A DNA stretch of 64,000 nt from the NCBI GenBank assembly GCA_921293015.1, contig OV121094.1, positions 39,554,054-39,618,053 on the forward strand. Reading direction: 5' to 3'. A program made the translations under genes and the position numbers. Position 1 is the first letter of the stretch. Every line of letters begins with the position of its first letter. Of this stretch, positions 1 through 11,460 are shown piece after piece. This DNA is from Phorcus lineatus (taxonomy: Eukaryota > Mollusca > Gastropoda > Trochida > Trochidae). The notes under the pieces were generated by a model, which worked only from the letters and a program-made list of their open reading frames with translations, made no database searches and was not told the origin of the DNA.

Positions 1-133
1 TACAATATGAATTACAAGGTTTTTTTAATAGAAAAAAGGCAAACCAGTCATATACCATTCACACTTATGGAAGATTTATTTTCAAACAAGCATTTTGATA
101 AGGCAGAGTTCAATGAGAAATACACTACACATG
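1..133. other. unannotated left edge
   Basis: AT-rich sequence with no ORF, repeat or RNA signal that I can support. It leads directly into the 19-bp tandem array. Confidence 0.5.
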
Positions 134-498
134 CTTCATGATACATAGCTTACTTCATGATACATAGCTTACTTCATGATACATTACCTACTTCATGATA
201 CATAGCTTGCTTCATGATACATGACTTAAATACTTCATGATACATAGCTTGCTTCATGATACATAGCATACTTCATAATACATAGCTTACTTCATGATCA
301 TAAGCTTACTTCATGATACATAGCTTACTTCATGATACATAGCTTACTTCATGATACATAGCTTACTTCATGATCATAAGCTTACTTCATGATACATAGC
401 CTACTTCATGATCATAAGCTTACTTCATGACACATAGCCTACTTTATGATACATAGCTTGCTTCATGATACATAGCTTACTTCATGATACATAGCTTT
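134..498. repeat. 19-bp tandem array
   Basis: About 19 copies of a unit close to CTTCATGATACATAGCTTA follow head to tail. Most copies differ at one or two positions, and some are shortened to a GATCATAAGCTTA form. The short variant recurs three times, which suggests that unit types were copied within the array. No coding capacity is implied. Confidence 0.93.
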
Positions 499-720
499 GC
501 ATCAAGGAGGCTTGTTGTCTATGGACATACATGGCCAGCTGTAGTTGCTGAATCATATGCTCTAACTGTCATAAACACATGATATTTGATTAAGAAGAAT
601 GTGTACCTGACTCTCTGTATAGTCCAAGAGCATAGAATCTTGAAGAAAGTGATATTCATGCATGCAGCGAGCACTGCCTGGCAATGGATACTAAGCATAG
701 AGATGAACAGCCTCATAAAT
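499..720. other. unannotated spacer
   Basis: Unique sequence between the 19-bp array and the first foldback element. A minus-strand reading frame of 65 codons is present but has no recognisable protein features, so I do not call it a gene. Confidence 0.4.
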
Positions 721-1074
721 AGAGAATACTAAATGACGTCCTGTTCAATAACATTTTTATGAAACGAGTGAGTGGTACGGTATTTAACGAGCGAAAGCGA
801 GTTAGATACCTATACCATTCACGAGTTTCATAAAGAAATATTATCAAATGGGACTGAGTTTAGTTTTTTATTTATTACTCACAAAATCATATCAAATAAA
901 AAACATAAAAATCTCGGAAATAACTACTGCTACCATGCCGCTAACATTGTGACGTCATACTTGAAGATTGTGACGTCATGTGAAGTCAATCAGCACGCGA
1001 TGTTATGACACAATGTGTCATAACATTGTTGATTTATTAAACGGCGGTATCTTCAACGGGAGAGTAATAAATAC
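721..1074. mobile_element. foldback element, copy 1 (short, diverged)
   Basis: Two imperfect arms at about 724-788 and 801-873 pair around the loop GAGCGAAAGCGA. A body of about 200 bp follows, and the element ends with GAGTAATAAATA, which is the inverse of TATTTATTACTC just after the hairpin. The left arm shares the block ATAACATTTTTATG and a following ACGAGTGA with the copy near 59 kb, so the two belong to one family. A perfect small hairpin with 11-bp arms around AAT lies at 1001-1025, and two TGACGTCA sites lie at 950 and 971. No transposase is present. The exact termini are uncertain. Confidence 0.7.
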
Positions 1075-1200
1075 ATGTAAAGAACATTCTTTTCCTAGTG
1101 TTCAGTTATGAGCAGTAATTTTTATACTGATGTGAACACTTAAGTGTACTGGGTTCATGTTTAGAAAAAGTGTCCTTTTTTGTTTAGAAGTGTATGTAGC

Positions 1201-1395
1201 AAGGTAAGGTGACGTGGTTTGGGGTTAAATGCCACTTTCAACAGTATTCCACTTATATCTCGACTGCTAGTATTATTACAGGGAGAAAGCCCGTAACACT
1301 AAGCATTGTGGTGAAACCTGTGAGCATTGGCTGGAATTAGCAAACCATGGGTGGTGCTGACTTAAGTGTTCTCCATCAATCAGGTTTGACATTGT
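1201..1395 (+). repeat. interspersed SINE-like repeat, plus copy
   Basis: This is homologous to the reverse complement of about 37890-38170. Shared blocks include ACTTATATC, CGACTGCTAGTATTAT, GAAACCTGTGAGCAT and AGCAAACCATGGGTGG. Both copies begin with a GGTTTAA(C/T)GCC-like block. I recognise this as the type of conserved SINE body found in mollusc genomes but cannot assign the subfamily. No tRNA-like head is visible, so this may be a truncated copy. Confidence 0.75.
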
Positions 1396-1489
1396 TTAGC
1401 CGCACTGTTTCAGAAATCACTGAAAAATTTCACCTTGAAAAATAAATAATACTTAAATTAATGTGACAGATCACCTTTAGATTCAGCCA

Positions 1490-1565
1490 AATAGTTCAAT
1501 TGGTGGAGTGTCTGACTCACATGGAAGTACTGGGTTCGAATCCTGGTGGAGTTGATCTCACGTAC
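1490..1565 (+). repeat. tRNA-derived SINE head (pseudo-tRNA)
   Basis: An A-box-like stretch (TAGTTCAATTGGTGGAG) is followed about 30 bp later by a perfect B box (GGTTCGAATCC), the internal promoter of RNA polymerase III. The acceptor arms do not pair, so it is not a working tRNA gene. It is best read as the head of a SINE whose body is lost or too diverged to follow. Confidence 0.65.
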
Positions 1566-2437
1566 ACAATAACTCAGGTTACACACAGTTTAACATTGTT
1601 TTTCTGATCTTTTAGCAATGAGAGCCTTTTTCCCCAAGTCTTGGAGTCTCAAGGAAGATCTGCATCTGTGCAATGTGGAAATGACAAGCATATCATAAGA
1701 GGTATCTCACAGGGACAAAAACCTTTGACCACCCAAAAGTAACCAAAGTTCAAACAAAAACAAAATTTTATTTGTTCAATGTTCAATAGACAAACTTCTT
1801 ATTTTTTGGGTCTTTGTTGAAATATTTGTTTATGTTGAGAAAAGTTAAATAAGTAAACACCCAAATTTGCCCTATCATCACCTTTATAAGTTTTCGCTAT
1901 TCTCAAATGGTTCACAATTGAGATAATGCCATGAGGCATATAATCATTATTTGTTTAATCTGACAATTTTGATAGCTTATTGACACACATGAACTCACTA
2001 CTCCAGTGTTAAGTACAGATACCGTCTTCCAAAAGACTGCTTACAATTATAATATTTTTGTTAGGGGCAAACGGATATGGTTACAATGAAAAAGAATCTG
2101 CGATGATTTATCGTGTGAGCCTGCTTGCATGAGAAACATGGTGCTATTTGCCTGACTGCTTATTGCAGTAATGCATGAACTGGAGTCGGCAGAGGGTTGT
2201 AAGAAACCTCTCTCTTCAGTTAGGCGTCAAGATAATAGTATGTTTGTCTTTCACTGTAGTTTGCCACAATCTGAGGCAGGTTTAGAGTTTGTTTATGTTT
2301 TGTGCTTTTGGTGTTTATGTAAGTGCTTGTGCTGTTGTGTCTTGTTGATGGAAATTAGCTTGTTTGGTGCTTTGATTTCATCTTATTCCAAAAACTGTGA
2401 TGCTTTTCTGATGTTCTTGATACCCTAGCTTTTGCCT
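1566..2437. other. unannotated AT-rich stretch
   Basis: No repeat structure or convincing gene is seen. A cysteine-rich 85-codon frame at 2171-2428 (plus) has an ATG but no recognisable domain and ends at the boundary of the duplicated segment. I treat it as chance. Confidence 0.4.
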
Positions 2438-2954
2438 CTTATTCTTTATTTTGACAACAAAGTTTTCAGATGAACGGATTAAATCATGGTTTGAATAATC
2501 GAGTGTAAGGAAAAGAATGTGAATCATGATCAACACCAAAGAATTATCAACAAATAGAGGATATTATACGAGTGTCTATGTTTACAACATGAATTAATGC
2601 ACAAATTTTATTTGATATTCATCCTGCGGTTAAAGGGGCATGTCAATATTTACACTTTAATACTGTTAACATATTAGACCTTATATAATTACTTGCTGGG
2701 TGGACCTGGTCGGATGGGGGATCGTTCAAAGGTTTAAAATCCCCTAATTACTTCCCGGATCAAATTGGTCAAATGTTGTTTTATCATACAATAGACTTTT
2801 TACTAAGTACAGAGGTAACTTTTTGATGTCTTAATAAAGTTGCATTTGTAAATCTGAAGATGTTTTTAGTTTTCTTCTGTTATGCAAACCAGTTGTACTT
2901 GATATGTTGTCAACCCCACATTTTGGATCTACTACATTCAGCACACCAGTGTAG

Positions 2955-3305
2955 CACACTGGTGTAGTGGTTAGCATGCTGGCCTATCATGCCAATGACT
3001 CGGGTTCGAATCCGGGTTCGGCAGAGGCACCAGACATTTGTAACCTAGGCCATGTCGTGTGCTGTGTCCCTGGGCAAGACACTTCATCCACATTGAACTC
3101 AGTCTACCCAGCTGTACAATTGGGTGCCTGAATTAGGGGAAGGTATGGACCTACACGGTCTCACGAAGTGCTTAATAGGCTGCATTGAAGTACTATTCCC
3201 TCGGGGTAATAATACAATTTGTTCACTTTGAGCATGCCCTGTCATGGATATATGCGCGGTACAAGAAAGCTATTATTGTTATTATTATTGTTATCATTAA
3301 TAATC
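2955..3305 (+). mobile_element. tRNA-derived SINE, copy A
   Basis: An A box (TGTAGTGGTTAGC) and a B box (GGTTCGAATCC) form a tRNA-like head. A body follows that includes CCTGGGCAAGACACTTCATC and CCCAGCTGTACAATTGGGTG, and then a GCGCGGTAC block and a run of ATT-type triplets as the tail. The body wording recalls the central domains of V-type and CORE-type SINEs, which are known to be widespread in molluscs. Non-autonomous: it would need a LINE partner for movement. Confidence 0.85.
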
Positions 3306-3344
3306 TGTTGTTCTCAAGATGAGGTTGCTAAAGATCTTGTAAGT

Positions 3345-4212
3345 GTTGTATCAACCTCTTGTGCTTGACTTAACATCAGTACCAGGTTTCTAAACTTTAC
3401 AACATTCTCTTGTGTTTGACTTAACACCAGTACCAGGTTTCTAAACGTTACAACATTCTCTTGTGTTGGACATGATAATGAGCGCAAGGTTCCTAAACTT
3501 AAACATCAAACCCTTTTGCTTGATATGACATTTGCGCCAGGTTTCAAAACTCTCACATCAACATTTTGTGCTTGACATGACATGAGTGTCAGGTTTCTGA
3601 ATTAACTTCAACCTCTTTTGCTTGACATATGACATTGGTACAAGGTTTCTAAACTCTTACATCAACCTCCTGTGCTTGACATGACCTCCACACCATGTTT
3701 ATAAACTCTTATATCAACCTCATGTGCTTGACATGACCTCCACACCATGTTTATAAACTCTTATATCAACCTCTTGTGCTTGACATGACCTCCACACCAT
3801 GTTTATAAACTCTTATATAAACCTCTTGTGCTTGACATGACCTCCACACCATGTTTATAAACTCTTATATAAACCTCTTGTGCTTGACATGACCTCCACA
3901 CCATGTTTATAAACTCTAATATAAACCTCTTGTGCTTGACATGACCTCCACACCATGTTTATAAACTCTTATATCAACCTCTTGTGCTTGACATGACCTC
4001 CACACCATGTTTATAAACTCTTATATAAACCTCTTGTGCTTGACATGACCTCCACACCATGTTTATAAACTCTTATATCAACCTCTTGTGCTTGACATGA
4101 CCTCTACACCATGTTTATAAACTCTTATATAAACCTCTCGTGCTTGACATGACCTCCACACCATGTTTATAAACTCTTATATCAACCTCTTGCTTGACAT
4201 ATGACATAGGTA
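3345..4212. repeat. 52-bp satellite, block A
   Basis: Roughly 16 units of 52 bp. The core unit contains TGTGCTTGACATGACCTCC and ACACCATGTTTATAAACTC. The first six or so units (to about 3670) are strongly diverged, and the later ones are nearly identical, which is the pattern expected when only the interior of an array is homogenised. In this block the junction reads mostly CTTATATCAACC or CTTATATAAACC. Confidence 0.95.
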
Positions 4213-5450
4213 CTTATTCTTTATTTTGACAACAAAGTTTTCAGATGATCGGATTAAATCATGGTTTGAATAATCGAGTGTAAGGAAAAGAATGTGAATC
4301 ATGATCAACACCAAAGAATTATCAACAAATAGAGGATATTATACGAGTGTCTATGTTTACAACATGAATTAATGCACAAATTTTATTTGATATTCATCCT
4401 GCGGTTAAAGGGGCATGTCAATATTTACACTTTAATACTGTTAACATATTAGACCTTATATAATTACTTGCTGGGTGGACCTGGTCGGATGGGGGATCGT
4501 TCAAAGGTTTAAAATCCCCTAATTACTTCCCGGATCAAATTGGTCAAATGTTGTTTTATCATACAATAGACTTTTTACTAAGTACAGAGGTAACTTTTTG
4601 ATGTCTTAATAAAGTTGCATTTGTAAATCTGAAGATGTTTTTAGTTTTCTTCTGTTATGCAAACCAGTTGTACTTGATATGTTGTCAACCCCACATTTTG
4701 GATCTACTACATTCAGCACACCAGTGTATCACACTAGTGTAGTGGTTAGCATGCTGGCCTATCATGCCAATTAATGACTCAGGTTTGAATCCGGGTTCGG
4801 CAGAGGCACCAGACATTTGTAACCTGGGCCATGTCGTGTGCTGTGTCCCTGGGCAAGACACTTTATCTACATTGAACTCAGTCTACCCAGCTGTACAATT
4901 GGGTGCCTGAATTAGGGGAAGGTATGGACCTACACGGTCTCACGAAGTGCTTAATAGGCTGCATTGAAGTACTATTCCCTCGGGGTAATAATACAATTTG
5001 TTCACTTTGAGCATGCCCTGTCATGGATATATGCGCGGTACAAGAAAGCTATTATTGTTATTATTATTGTTATCATTAATAATCTGTTGTTCTCAAGATG
5101 AGATAGCTAAAGATCTTGTAAGTGTTGTATCAACCTCTTGTGCTTGACTTAACATCAGTACCAGGTTTCTAAACTTTACAACATTCTCTTGTGTTTGACT
5201 TAACACCAGTACCAGGTTTCTAAACGTTACAACATTCTCTTGTGTTGGACATGATAATGAGCGCAAGGTTCCTAAACTTAAACATCAAACCCTTTTGCTT
5301 GATATGACATTTGCGCCAGGTTTCAAAACTCTCACATCAACATTTTGTGCTTGACATGACATGAGTGTCAGGTTTCTGAATTAACTTCAACCTCTTTTGC
5401 TTGACATATGACATTGGTACAAGGTTTCTAAACTCTTACATCAACCTCTT
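4213..5450. repeat. 1,775-bp segmental duplication, copy B (non-expanded part)
   Basis: Second copy of 2438-3662, including the unique leader, the SINE and the diverged first satellite units. Differences are few: single substitutions plus a 4-bp insertion (ATTA) in the SINE head. Past about 5450 the copy merges into an expanded satellite block. Confidence 0.93.
4730..5083 (+). mobile_element. tRNA-derived SINE, copy B
   Basis: This is the same SINE as at 2955-3305, carried along by the segmental duplication rather than independently inserted, because the flanks are duplicated too. Its B box is slightly weakened (GGTTTGAATCC) and the head carries a 4-bp insertion. Confidence 0.85.
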
Positions 5451-7103
5451 GTGCTTGACGTGACCTCCACACCATGTTTATAAACTCTTACATCAACCTC
5501 TTGTGCTTGACATGACCTCCACACCATGTTTATAAACTCTTACATCAACCTCTTGTGCTTGACATGACCTCCACACCATGTTTATAAACTCTTATATCAA
5601 CCTCTTGTGCTTGACATGACCTCCACACCATGTTTATAAACTCTTACATCAACCTCTTGTGCTTGACATGACCTCCACACCATGTTTATAAACTCTTATA
5701 TAAACCTCTTGTGCTTGACATGACCTCCACACCATGTTTATAAACTCTTATATAAACCTCTTGTGCTTGACATGACCTCCACACCATGTTTATAAACTCT
5801 TACATCAACCTCTTGTGCTTGACATGACCTCCACACCATGTTTATAAACTCTTACATCAACCTCTTGTGCTTGACATGACCTCCACACCATGTTTATAAA
5901 CTCTTACATCAACCTCTTGTGCTTGACATGACCTCCACACCATGTTTATAAACTCTTACATCAACCTCTTGTGCTTGACATGACCTCCACACCATGTTTA
6001 TAAACTCTTACATCAACCTCTTGTGCTTGACATGACCTCCACACCATTTTTATAAACTCTTATAAACCTCTTGTGCTTGACATGACCTCCACACCATGTT
6101 TATAAACTCTTACGTCAACCTCTTGTGCTTGACATGACCTCCACACCATGTTTATAAACTCTTATATAAACCTCTTGTGCTTGACATGACCTCCACACCA
6201 TGTTTATAAACTCTTATATCAACCTCTTGTGCTTGACATGACCTCCACACCATGTTTATAAACTCTTACATCAACCCCTTGTGCTTGACATGACCTCCAC
6301 ACCATGTTTATAAACTCTTATATCAACCTCTTTTGCTTGACATGACCTCCACACCATGTTTATAAACTCTTACATCAACCTCTTGTGCTTGACATGACCT
6401 CCACACCATGTTTATAAACTCTTATATAAACCTCTTTTGCTTGACATGACCTCCACACCATGTTTATAAACTCTTACATCAACCTCTTGTGCTTGACATG
6501 ACCTCCACACCATGTTTATAAACTCTTATATAAACCTCTTTTGCTTGACATATGACATTGGTACAAGGTTTATAAACTCTTACATCAACCTCTTGTGCTT
6601 GACATGACCTCCACACCATGTTTATAAACTCTTATATAAACCTCTTTTGCTTGACATATGACATTGGTACAAGGTTTATAAACTCTTACATCAACCTCTT
6701 GTGCTTGACATGACCTCCACACCATGTTTATAAACTCTTATATCAACCTCTTTTGCTTGACATATGACATTGGTACAAGGTTTCTAAACTCTTACATCAA
6801 CCTCTTGTGCTTGACATGACCTCCACACCATGTTTATAAACTCTTATATCAACTTCTTTTGCTTGACATATGACATTGGTACAAGGTTTCTAAACTCTTA
6901 CATCAACCTCTTGTGCTTGACATGACCTCCACACCATGTTTCTAAACTCTTACATCAACCTCTTGTGCTTGACATGACCTCCACACCATGTTTATAAACT
7001 CTTATATCAACCTGTTTTGCTTGACGTATGACATTGGTACAAGGTTTCTAAACTCTTACATCAACCTCTTGTGGTTGACATGACCTCCACACCATGTTTA
7101 TAA
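5120..7103. repeat. 52-bp satellite, block B
   Basis: About 38 units, continuing from copy B of the duplication. Here most unit junctions read CTTACATCAACC, unlike block A, so the two blocks were homogenised separately. From about 6530 to 7070 a second unit type with TTTTGCTTGACATATGACAT and GGTACAAGGTTTCTAAAC alternates with the main type, giving an approximate 104-bp higher-order repeat. Confidence 0.95.
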
Positions 7104-8053
7104 TAAACAATTATTGACTTCAAGTGAGGTTGATCCAATGATTTATCGACCTTGGACATGTGATATTCACAGAGGCGAAGCCGAGGTGAATATCACATGT
7201 CCAAGGTCGATAAATCATTGGATCAACCGAATCTGAAGTCTATAATTGTTTTATTATATGAAATAGGTCTTACATTACCATTCTTCTGCTATTTCTGGTC
7301 GACCGGGATTTTCGATATCTATTTTTATCCACCGGAGGTGTTTGTAGCAGGGTCAACTTGCACAAATGAAGACAAGCACTGCTGGTGGGTTCGACTCAGA
7401 GTTTATTCCATTAAGTTATATGAAGATAACTTCAGTGGTGTGTGTTTGTGTTCACCCAAATATATGGTATTCAGGTGAAACCGTGACCAAAAGAGAACTG
7501 CGTCCAATCACATGGCTACATGTACCTGTGAGATAGAAGGAGATTAGAAACACAGAAGATGTCAAAGATGGCTTGAGATGTCTGTCTGTGTAGTGCTTCT
7601 CAAAGGTGATAATATCGTAGTGCAATTGAACATTAGTGTTGGTTAACTTTATAACTTCTGAAAGCATGCTTTTCCAGGAGTACGCTTACCTAACCATAGT
7701 TAGAACAAAGGAAAGAGAGCTGAGGTGGTGAACTGGGCAAGCAGTCACACCAGAGGACAATAGAGAGATAGCTAATAGATTGATTGAAAGCTTATCCACT
7801 GCAAGCCATGAACACTGTAACTATTTGGTTACAAGAGACAACCTGAAATAAAACATTGTATTAGAGACATGATATGTACAATTAAAACATTCCATACTAA
7901 AATATATTACAATAATATAATATATCACTCTGCCACATGTTTGGATTGTTATATCAACCTCACGCGATCCACACAGGTTGACGTGGCTTGACGTCATTGC
8001 TGTCATGTGACCAAGTAGGCCAATCAGAAAGACGGAAATAATCCATTCATATA
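7104..8053. mobile_element. foldback element, copy 2, inserted in the satellite
   Basis: Arms of 63 bp at 7108-7170 and 7186-7248 pair almost perfectly around a 15-nt loop containing GGCGAAGCC. About 800 bp of unique body follows, ending in CATATAATAAAC, which is inverse to TTATTATATG just 3' of the hairpin. Satellite sequence stops at 7103 and resumes at 8054, and ATAA at 7100-7103 and 8054-8057 may be the target-site duplication. The body carries TGACGTCA at 7989. Reading frames inside it show no transposase, so it is non-autonomous. Confidence 0.82.
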
Positions 8054-8360
8054 ATAAACTCTTATATAAACCTCTTGTGCTTGACATGACCTCCACACCA
8101 TGTTTATAAACTCTTATATCAACCTCTTTTGCTTGATATGACATTGGCGCCATGTTCCTTAACCCTTATATCAACCTCTTGTGCTGGACTAAACATCAGG
8201 GTCAGGTTTCTAAACTCTTACATCAGCCTGTTTTGCTTGACTTAACATCAACGCCAGGTTTCAAAACTCTTACATCAACATTGTGTGCTTGACATGACAT
8301 CAGAGTCAGGTTTCTTAACTCTTACATCAACCTTTTGTGCTTAACATGACATGGGTTTGT
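8054..8360. repeat. 52-bp satellite, right remnant
   Basis: About six units. The first matches the homogeneous type and the rest become progressively more diverged (for example GGACTAAACATCAGG in place of GACATGACCTCC), marking the old right edge of the array. Confidence 0.9.
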
Positions 8361-9271
8361 TGCCCCCAACTCACAGAGATGAAAGCCTTTCCCCCAAAAT
8401 GTTTAGGTCTCTGCTACTCCTGGGTAACTCAAAATAAGCCTTGCTCCATAATCATTGTCCTTGGTATAACTTAAAAGTATATTCTTACTACACCCGGGTT
8501 ACATAACTCCAGGACACGGTGTCCAGGTGAGATTGACTTCAGGGTAACTTATGCAGCTTCCTCTCATTTATTTAAGCGACCAGAGCAACCCGTAGAGTAT
8601 ATGAGTGCACAAACTTTGATAGTTCTTTGAAGGAGTAAAACAAATTCTTCCACATGAGAAATTCTTTTTTGTCTCTCAAATCGATAATATTTCCTTTTTT
8701 GTTTTCAAGTTTTCTTAGTAAAATATGAGATATGTCAAAAACTTGAAGCACTTTGTCAGGATTTTTATGCAATCAAGTGTATTTAAAAAACCGAGGAACT
8801 GAAATTTTATTTCAGTGCAAGCACTCAATTGCTTATAAATACCAACTTTTTTAACCATGAATATGAGTTTTTGTATGAAAAGAACTTGAAAATCAAATAA
8901 TGCAGCAACGATATACCAGAGTTTCACACTTGAACACAAATGAAAATGTCAACAAGAAGAAAACCATAACACTTCACTCTTCAATTATCTCCCCTTTCAA
9001 TCATGAATTATCTCCCCTTTGTGATTAGTTCATGTCTCTGTGTTACTTTAACTAATCATGGCATTGCTGACATAATGTACAGTACGAGCAACCAATTGTC
9101 TTGTTGGATACCAATAGACTGAGCACATGTTGGTCGTCAATTTCACAATTACTGTCGGAGCTGTCAGTTGGTACGGTGTTTCTCTGTGACACCGCCCTGA
9201 CACCGCTCCGACATTTCAGCGGCACTGAAGGGTCAAGTGTTAATTTATCCCGTCATTAATTAAGGACTTGA
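8361..9271. other. unannotated AT-rich stretch
   Basis: No gene is supported. Two copies of an AATTATCTCCCCTTT word lie at about 8983-9020. Such TTATCTCCC words are common in mollusc interspersed repeats, so a decayed repeat may lie here. The minus-strand frames at 8572-8939 overlap each other and have no domain features. Confidence 0.4.
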
Positions 9272-9506
9272 ATTATTAGGCTTTCTAAAATGGTTATTAA
9301 TTCTTGATTAACCAATCTGCTTTTGTTTGTTTATTTAGCCATGGCAACTAAGTTGGCTCTGTCAAACAATTTAGTTTTTTGTGAAAATGGTTACGATTGA
9401 TGATAATTTTTAATTATTAGTTTTTCTATAATGGTTTTTAATGTTTTAGTAACCATCCTGCCATAGTTTTTTTTATCTTGCCATCAGGCTCTGTCAAACA
9501 ATTTAG
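9272..9506. repeat. diverged 140-bp tandem duplication
   Basis: ATTATTAGGCTTTCTAAAATGG...CTCTGTCAAACAATTTAG at 9272-9374 recurs as ATTATTAGTTTTTCTATAATGG...CTCTGTCAAACAATTTAG at 9412-9506, a period of about 140 bp. Two copies only, with many substitutions and small gaps, so the event is old. Confidence 0.8.
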
Positions 9507-10499
9507 ATTAGTGTGTTGTGTATATAAATCTGTTTTTTGATAAATATTTCAAATTTCAAAATTCATTTTTTTCAAGAAGTTAAAGTTAGAAATAATGATC
9601 TGGAAATCAAATAAAACTTGATAATGTCCTTTATCTTTATTGACTTCATTACTTTTTGTTAAGATTTTTTTTTATCTTAAGTAACTATTAAGAAATTCTT
9701 TTTGTGTTGAAATGGTGAAGTTCTGAGGAATTTAATTTGTTCCACGACCAAAATGAGTTCCAGAGTTTTACTGTTCAATCAAAATAAATACTATTTGTAT
9801 CATAGTTCTTCCATTTTATGTTAAGACACTCCTCTGTAATAAACATGAAAAACAAACATTAACAAAATATTTGAAAAAACAATCCTGTTTTGCAAAACAA
9901 AAGTTAGTATGACTGTTTTGAAATTTTATCTTATTTTTATTGTCTTCTTGTTATGAACATTTAAATAAAATTATTTGAGTGTGTGTTTTAGGTTGTCTAG
10001 GACAGAATGGGGCAGGGGCTTGAGCAGTGACAATCCGGGAATTTTGAAAGGGGGGGGGCTGGTTCTGCTTGTGTGTTGTACATTAAAACTTGCTGTTAAT
10101 GTTATTGAAATTAATCACTTAACCATAGATGCTGAAGCATTTTTGAGAGATTGGAGAGGGTATTATCAAATGGTTCACTTAAACTTTTATGATTCTTTTG
10201 AGAAAAATAAATTTTATGTAAATCATCAAAACCTAATTGTTTGAAATTTTACTGATAGTGAATAGAATGGACAGAAGCATTTGCAACTTTGTAAATATTT
10301 ACTTGAGGTATAAGTTAATTTTAAATGAAACATTGTTAGAATGTCAGGAGTTGGTAAATGTGGTTACCCTTGGAAATAACTTTGGACTATTGTATAAGTT
10401 TATAGAATTTTAAGCAAGTGTCTTGAGAATGTTTGAAAGGGGTATTAGAGAAAAGGAGGGAAAATGAGGGATTAGGAGTGGAGAAATAATAGACTAATT
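9507..10499. other. unannotated AT-rich stretch
   Basis: No repeats or convincing genes. A run of nine G at about 10051-10059 and an 89-codon plus-strand frame (9975-10244, TTG start) were examined. The frame has no recognisable domain and is probably chance. Confidence 0.35.
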
Positions 10500-11115
10500 G
10501 ACTTGTGAATACAACAGTAGCCCCGTGGCCAACCTCAATTAGTCTCCTGGGAAATTACGAGCTATTAGCCCCATGTCGGAGCCCGGTCTGTGCAGTATGA
10601 TCGTATTATAGTGACATGTAAAGATCTTCCTCGATAAAAAACGGATGGCAAAAAATGGTCCTAACTGTCAAACTCCTGCCTGCATTTCATACGACTGGCG
10701 AAAAATATTTAACTCATTCTCACAGTTTTCAGTAAATCTGATTTTTCTGTTGTCTTCGCTAAAGGTTAGCACAAAATAATGATTTTATGTTTCGGCCATG
10801 TACACTCATGGGAATTCAAGGGACGGTTGCTTGTCATTTGTTTCAGTCAGGCCGCGACTAGGGGTTTTCTATGCTGGCAAAAAACAGCAAATTGTCCTTT
10901 AGAGGAATGATGTAATTCGTAATTCATTTGTACAAATTTTTCGCGCCATTACCCGCACTCTTGGACTCTGATAGGTCCCACGTGGTCAGATTTGAACTCT
11001 CCCGAGACTTGCATTAGCCAATTAGTTTTTAACATACTTATCACGTGAGATAATTCAACTTGGAAACTTTCTTGGGACAACTTAGTATTCCCAAGTTTTT
11101 GGTTGAGTGAGTGTC
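10500..11115. promoter_or_regulatory. possible regulatory or conserved non-coding island
   Basis: Base composition is clearly more balanced than the surroundings, with CpG-containing words, TAATTAG-type homeodomain cores (CTCAATTAGTCTC near 10537), CACGTGG near 10980, CACGTGAGAT near 11043 and CCAATTAG near 11019. No frame is long enough to be coding. This is the look of a conserved non-coding element or distal promoter, but without an alignment to another species it remains a suggestion. Confidence 0.3.
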
Positions 11116-11460
11116 GTTTCAGAATCAAAACCTCTCTTAGATCTCCTTGATGACTGTAGTGAATTTGTGAGAGATATAGAACATGTTATCTTTATCATGA
11201 AGGGTTTTTTTGTCTAAAAATACTTAGAAATTTTAGTATTCTTAAGACTGAGTTTGATTTGAGTTAGCACTGTTTTGAGATCCAAACTTTCTTGCAATGA
11301 GTTCAATGAAGGTTTTAGAGTTGTATAAGCATTGTATGAAAATATTACCCTTGATATTTTGTCCTTTTAGGTACAATCAGTGATGTGTCTTTGTTAATGG
11401 TCTGAAGTTATTGAATAGGGAAGTGTCATTTTATTATATTATGAGCAATGAAATACTGGG

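Larger units (their letters stand above)
2438..4212. repeat. 1,775-bp segmental tandem duplication, copy A
   Basis: Starting with CTTATTCTTTATTTTGACA, this segment is repeated almost base for base from 4213. It holds about 500 bp of unique sequence, a SINE, and the start of the 52-bp satellite. The offset of 1,775 bp is constant from 2438 to the SINE, where a 4-bp insertion separates the copies. The near-identity implies a recent duplication. Confidence 0.93.

Noticed and set aside
1490..1565. Functional tRNA gene
   Set aside because: A and B boxes are present but acceptor and anticodon stems do not form. SINE-derived.
2171..2428. Cys-rich 85-codon ORF
   Set aside because: No signal peptide or cysteine spacing of a known family; isolated.
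2955..3030. Functional tRNA gene at the head of SINE copy A
   Set aside because: It is continuous with a SINE body and tail and is duplicated with it; no mature tRNA fold.
7197..8153. ORFs of 93, 71 and 110 codons inside foldback copy 2
   Set aside because: No transposase motifs; the first begins in the hairpin arm and the last crosses the insertion boundary into satellite DNA.
3345..8360. Regular 52-bp repeats resembling a CRISPR array
   Set aside because: The repeat fills the whole period with no unique spacers, the organism is eukaryotic, and there are no cas genes. It is a satellite.
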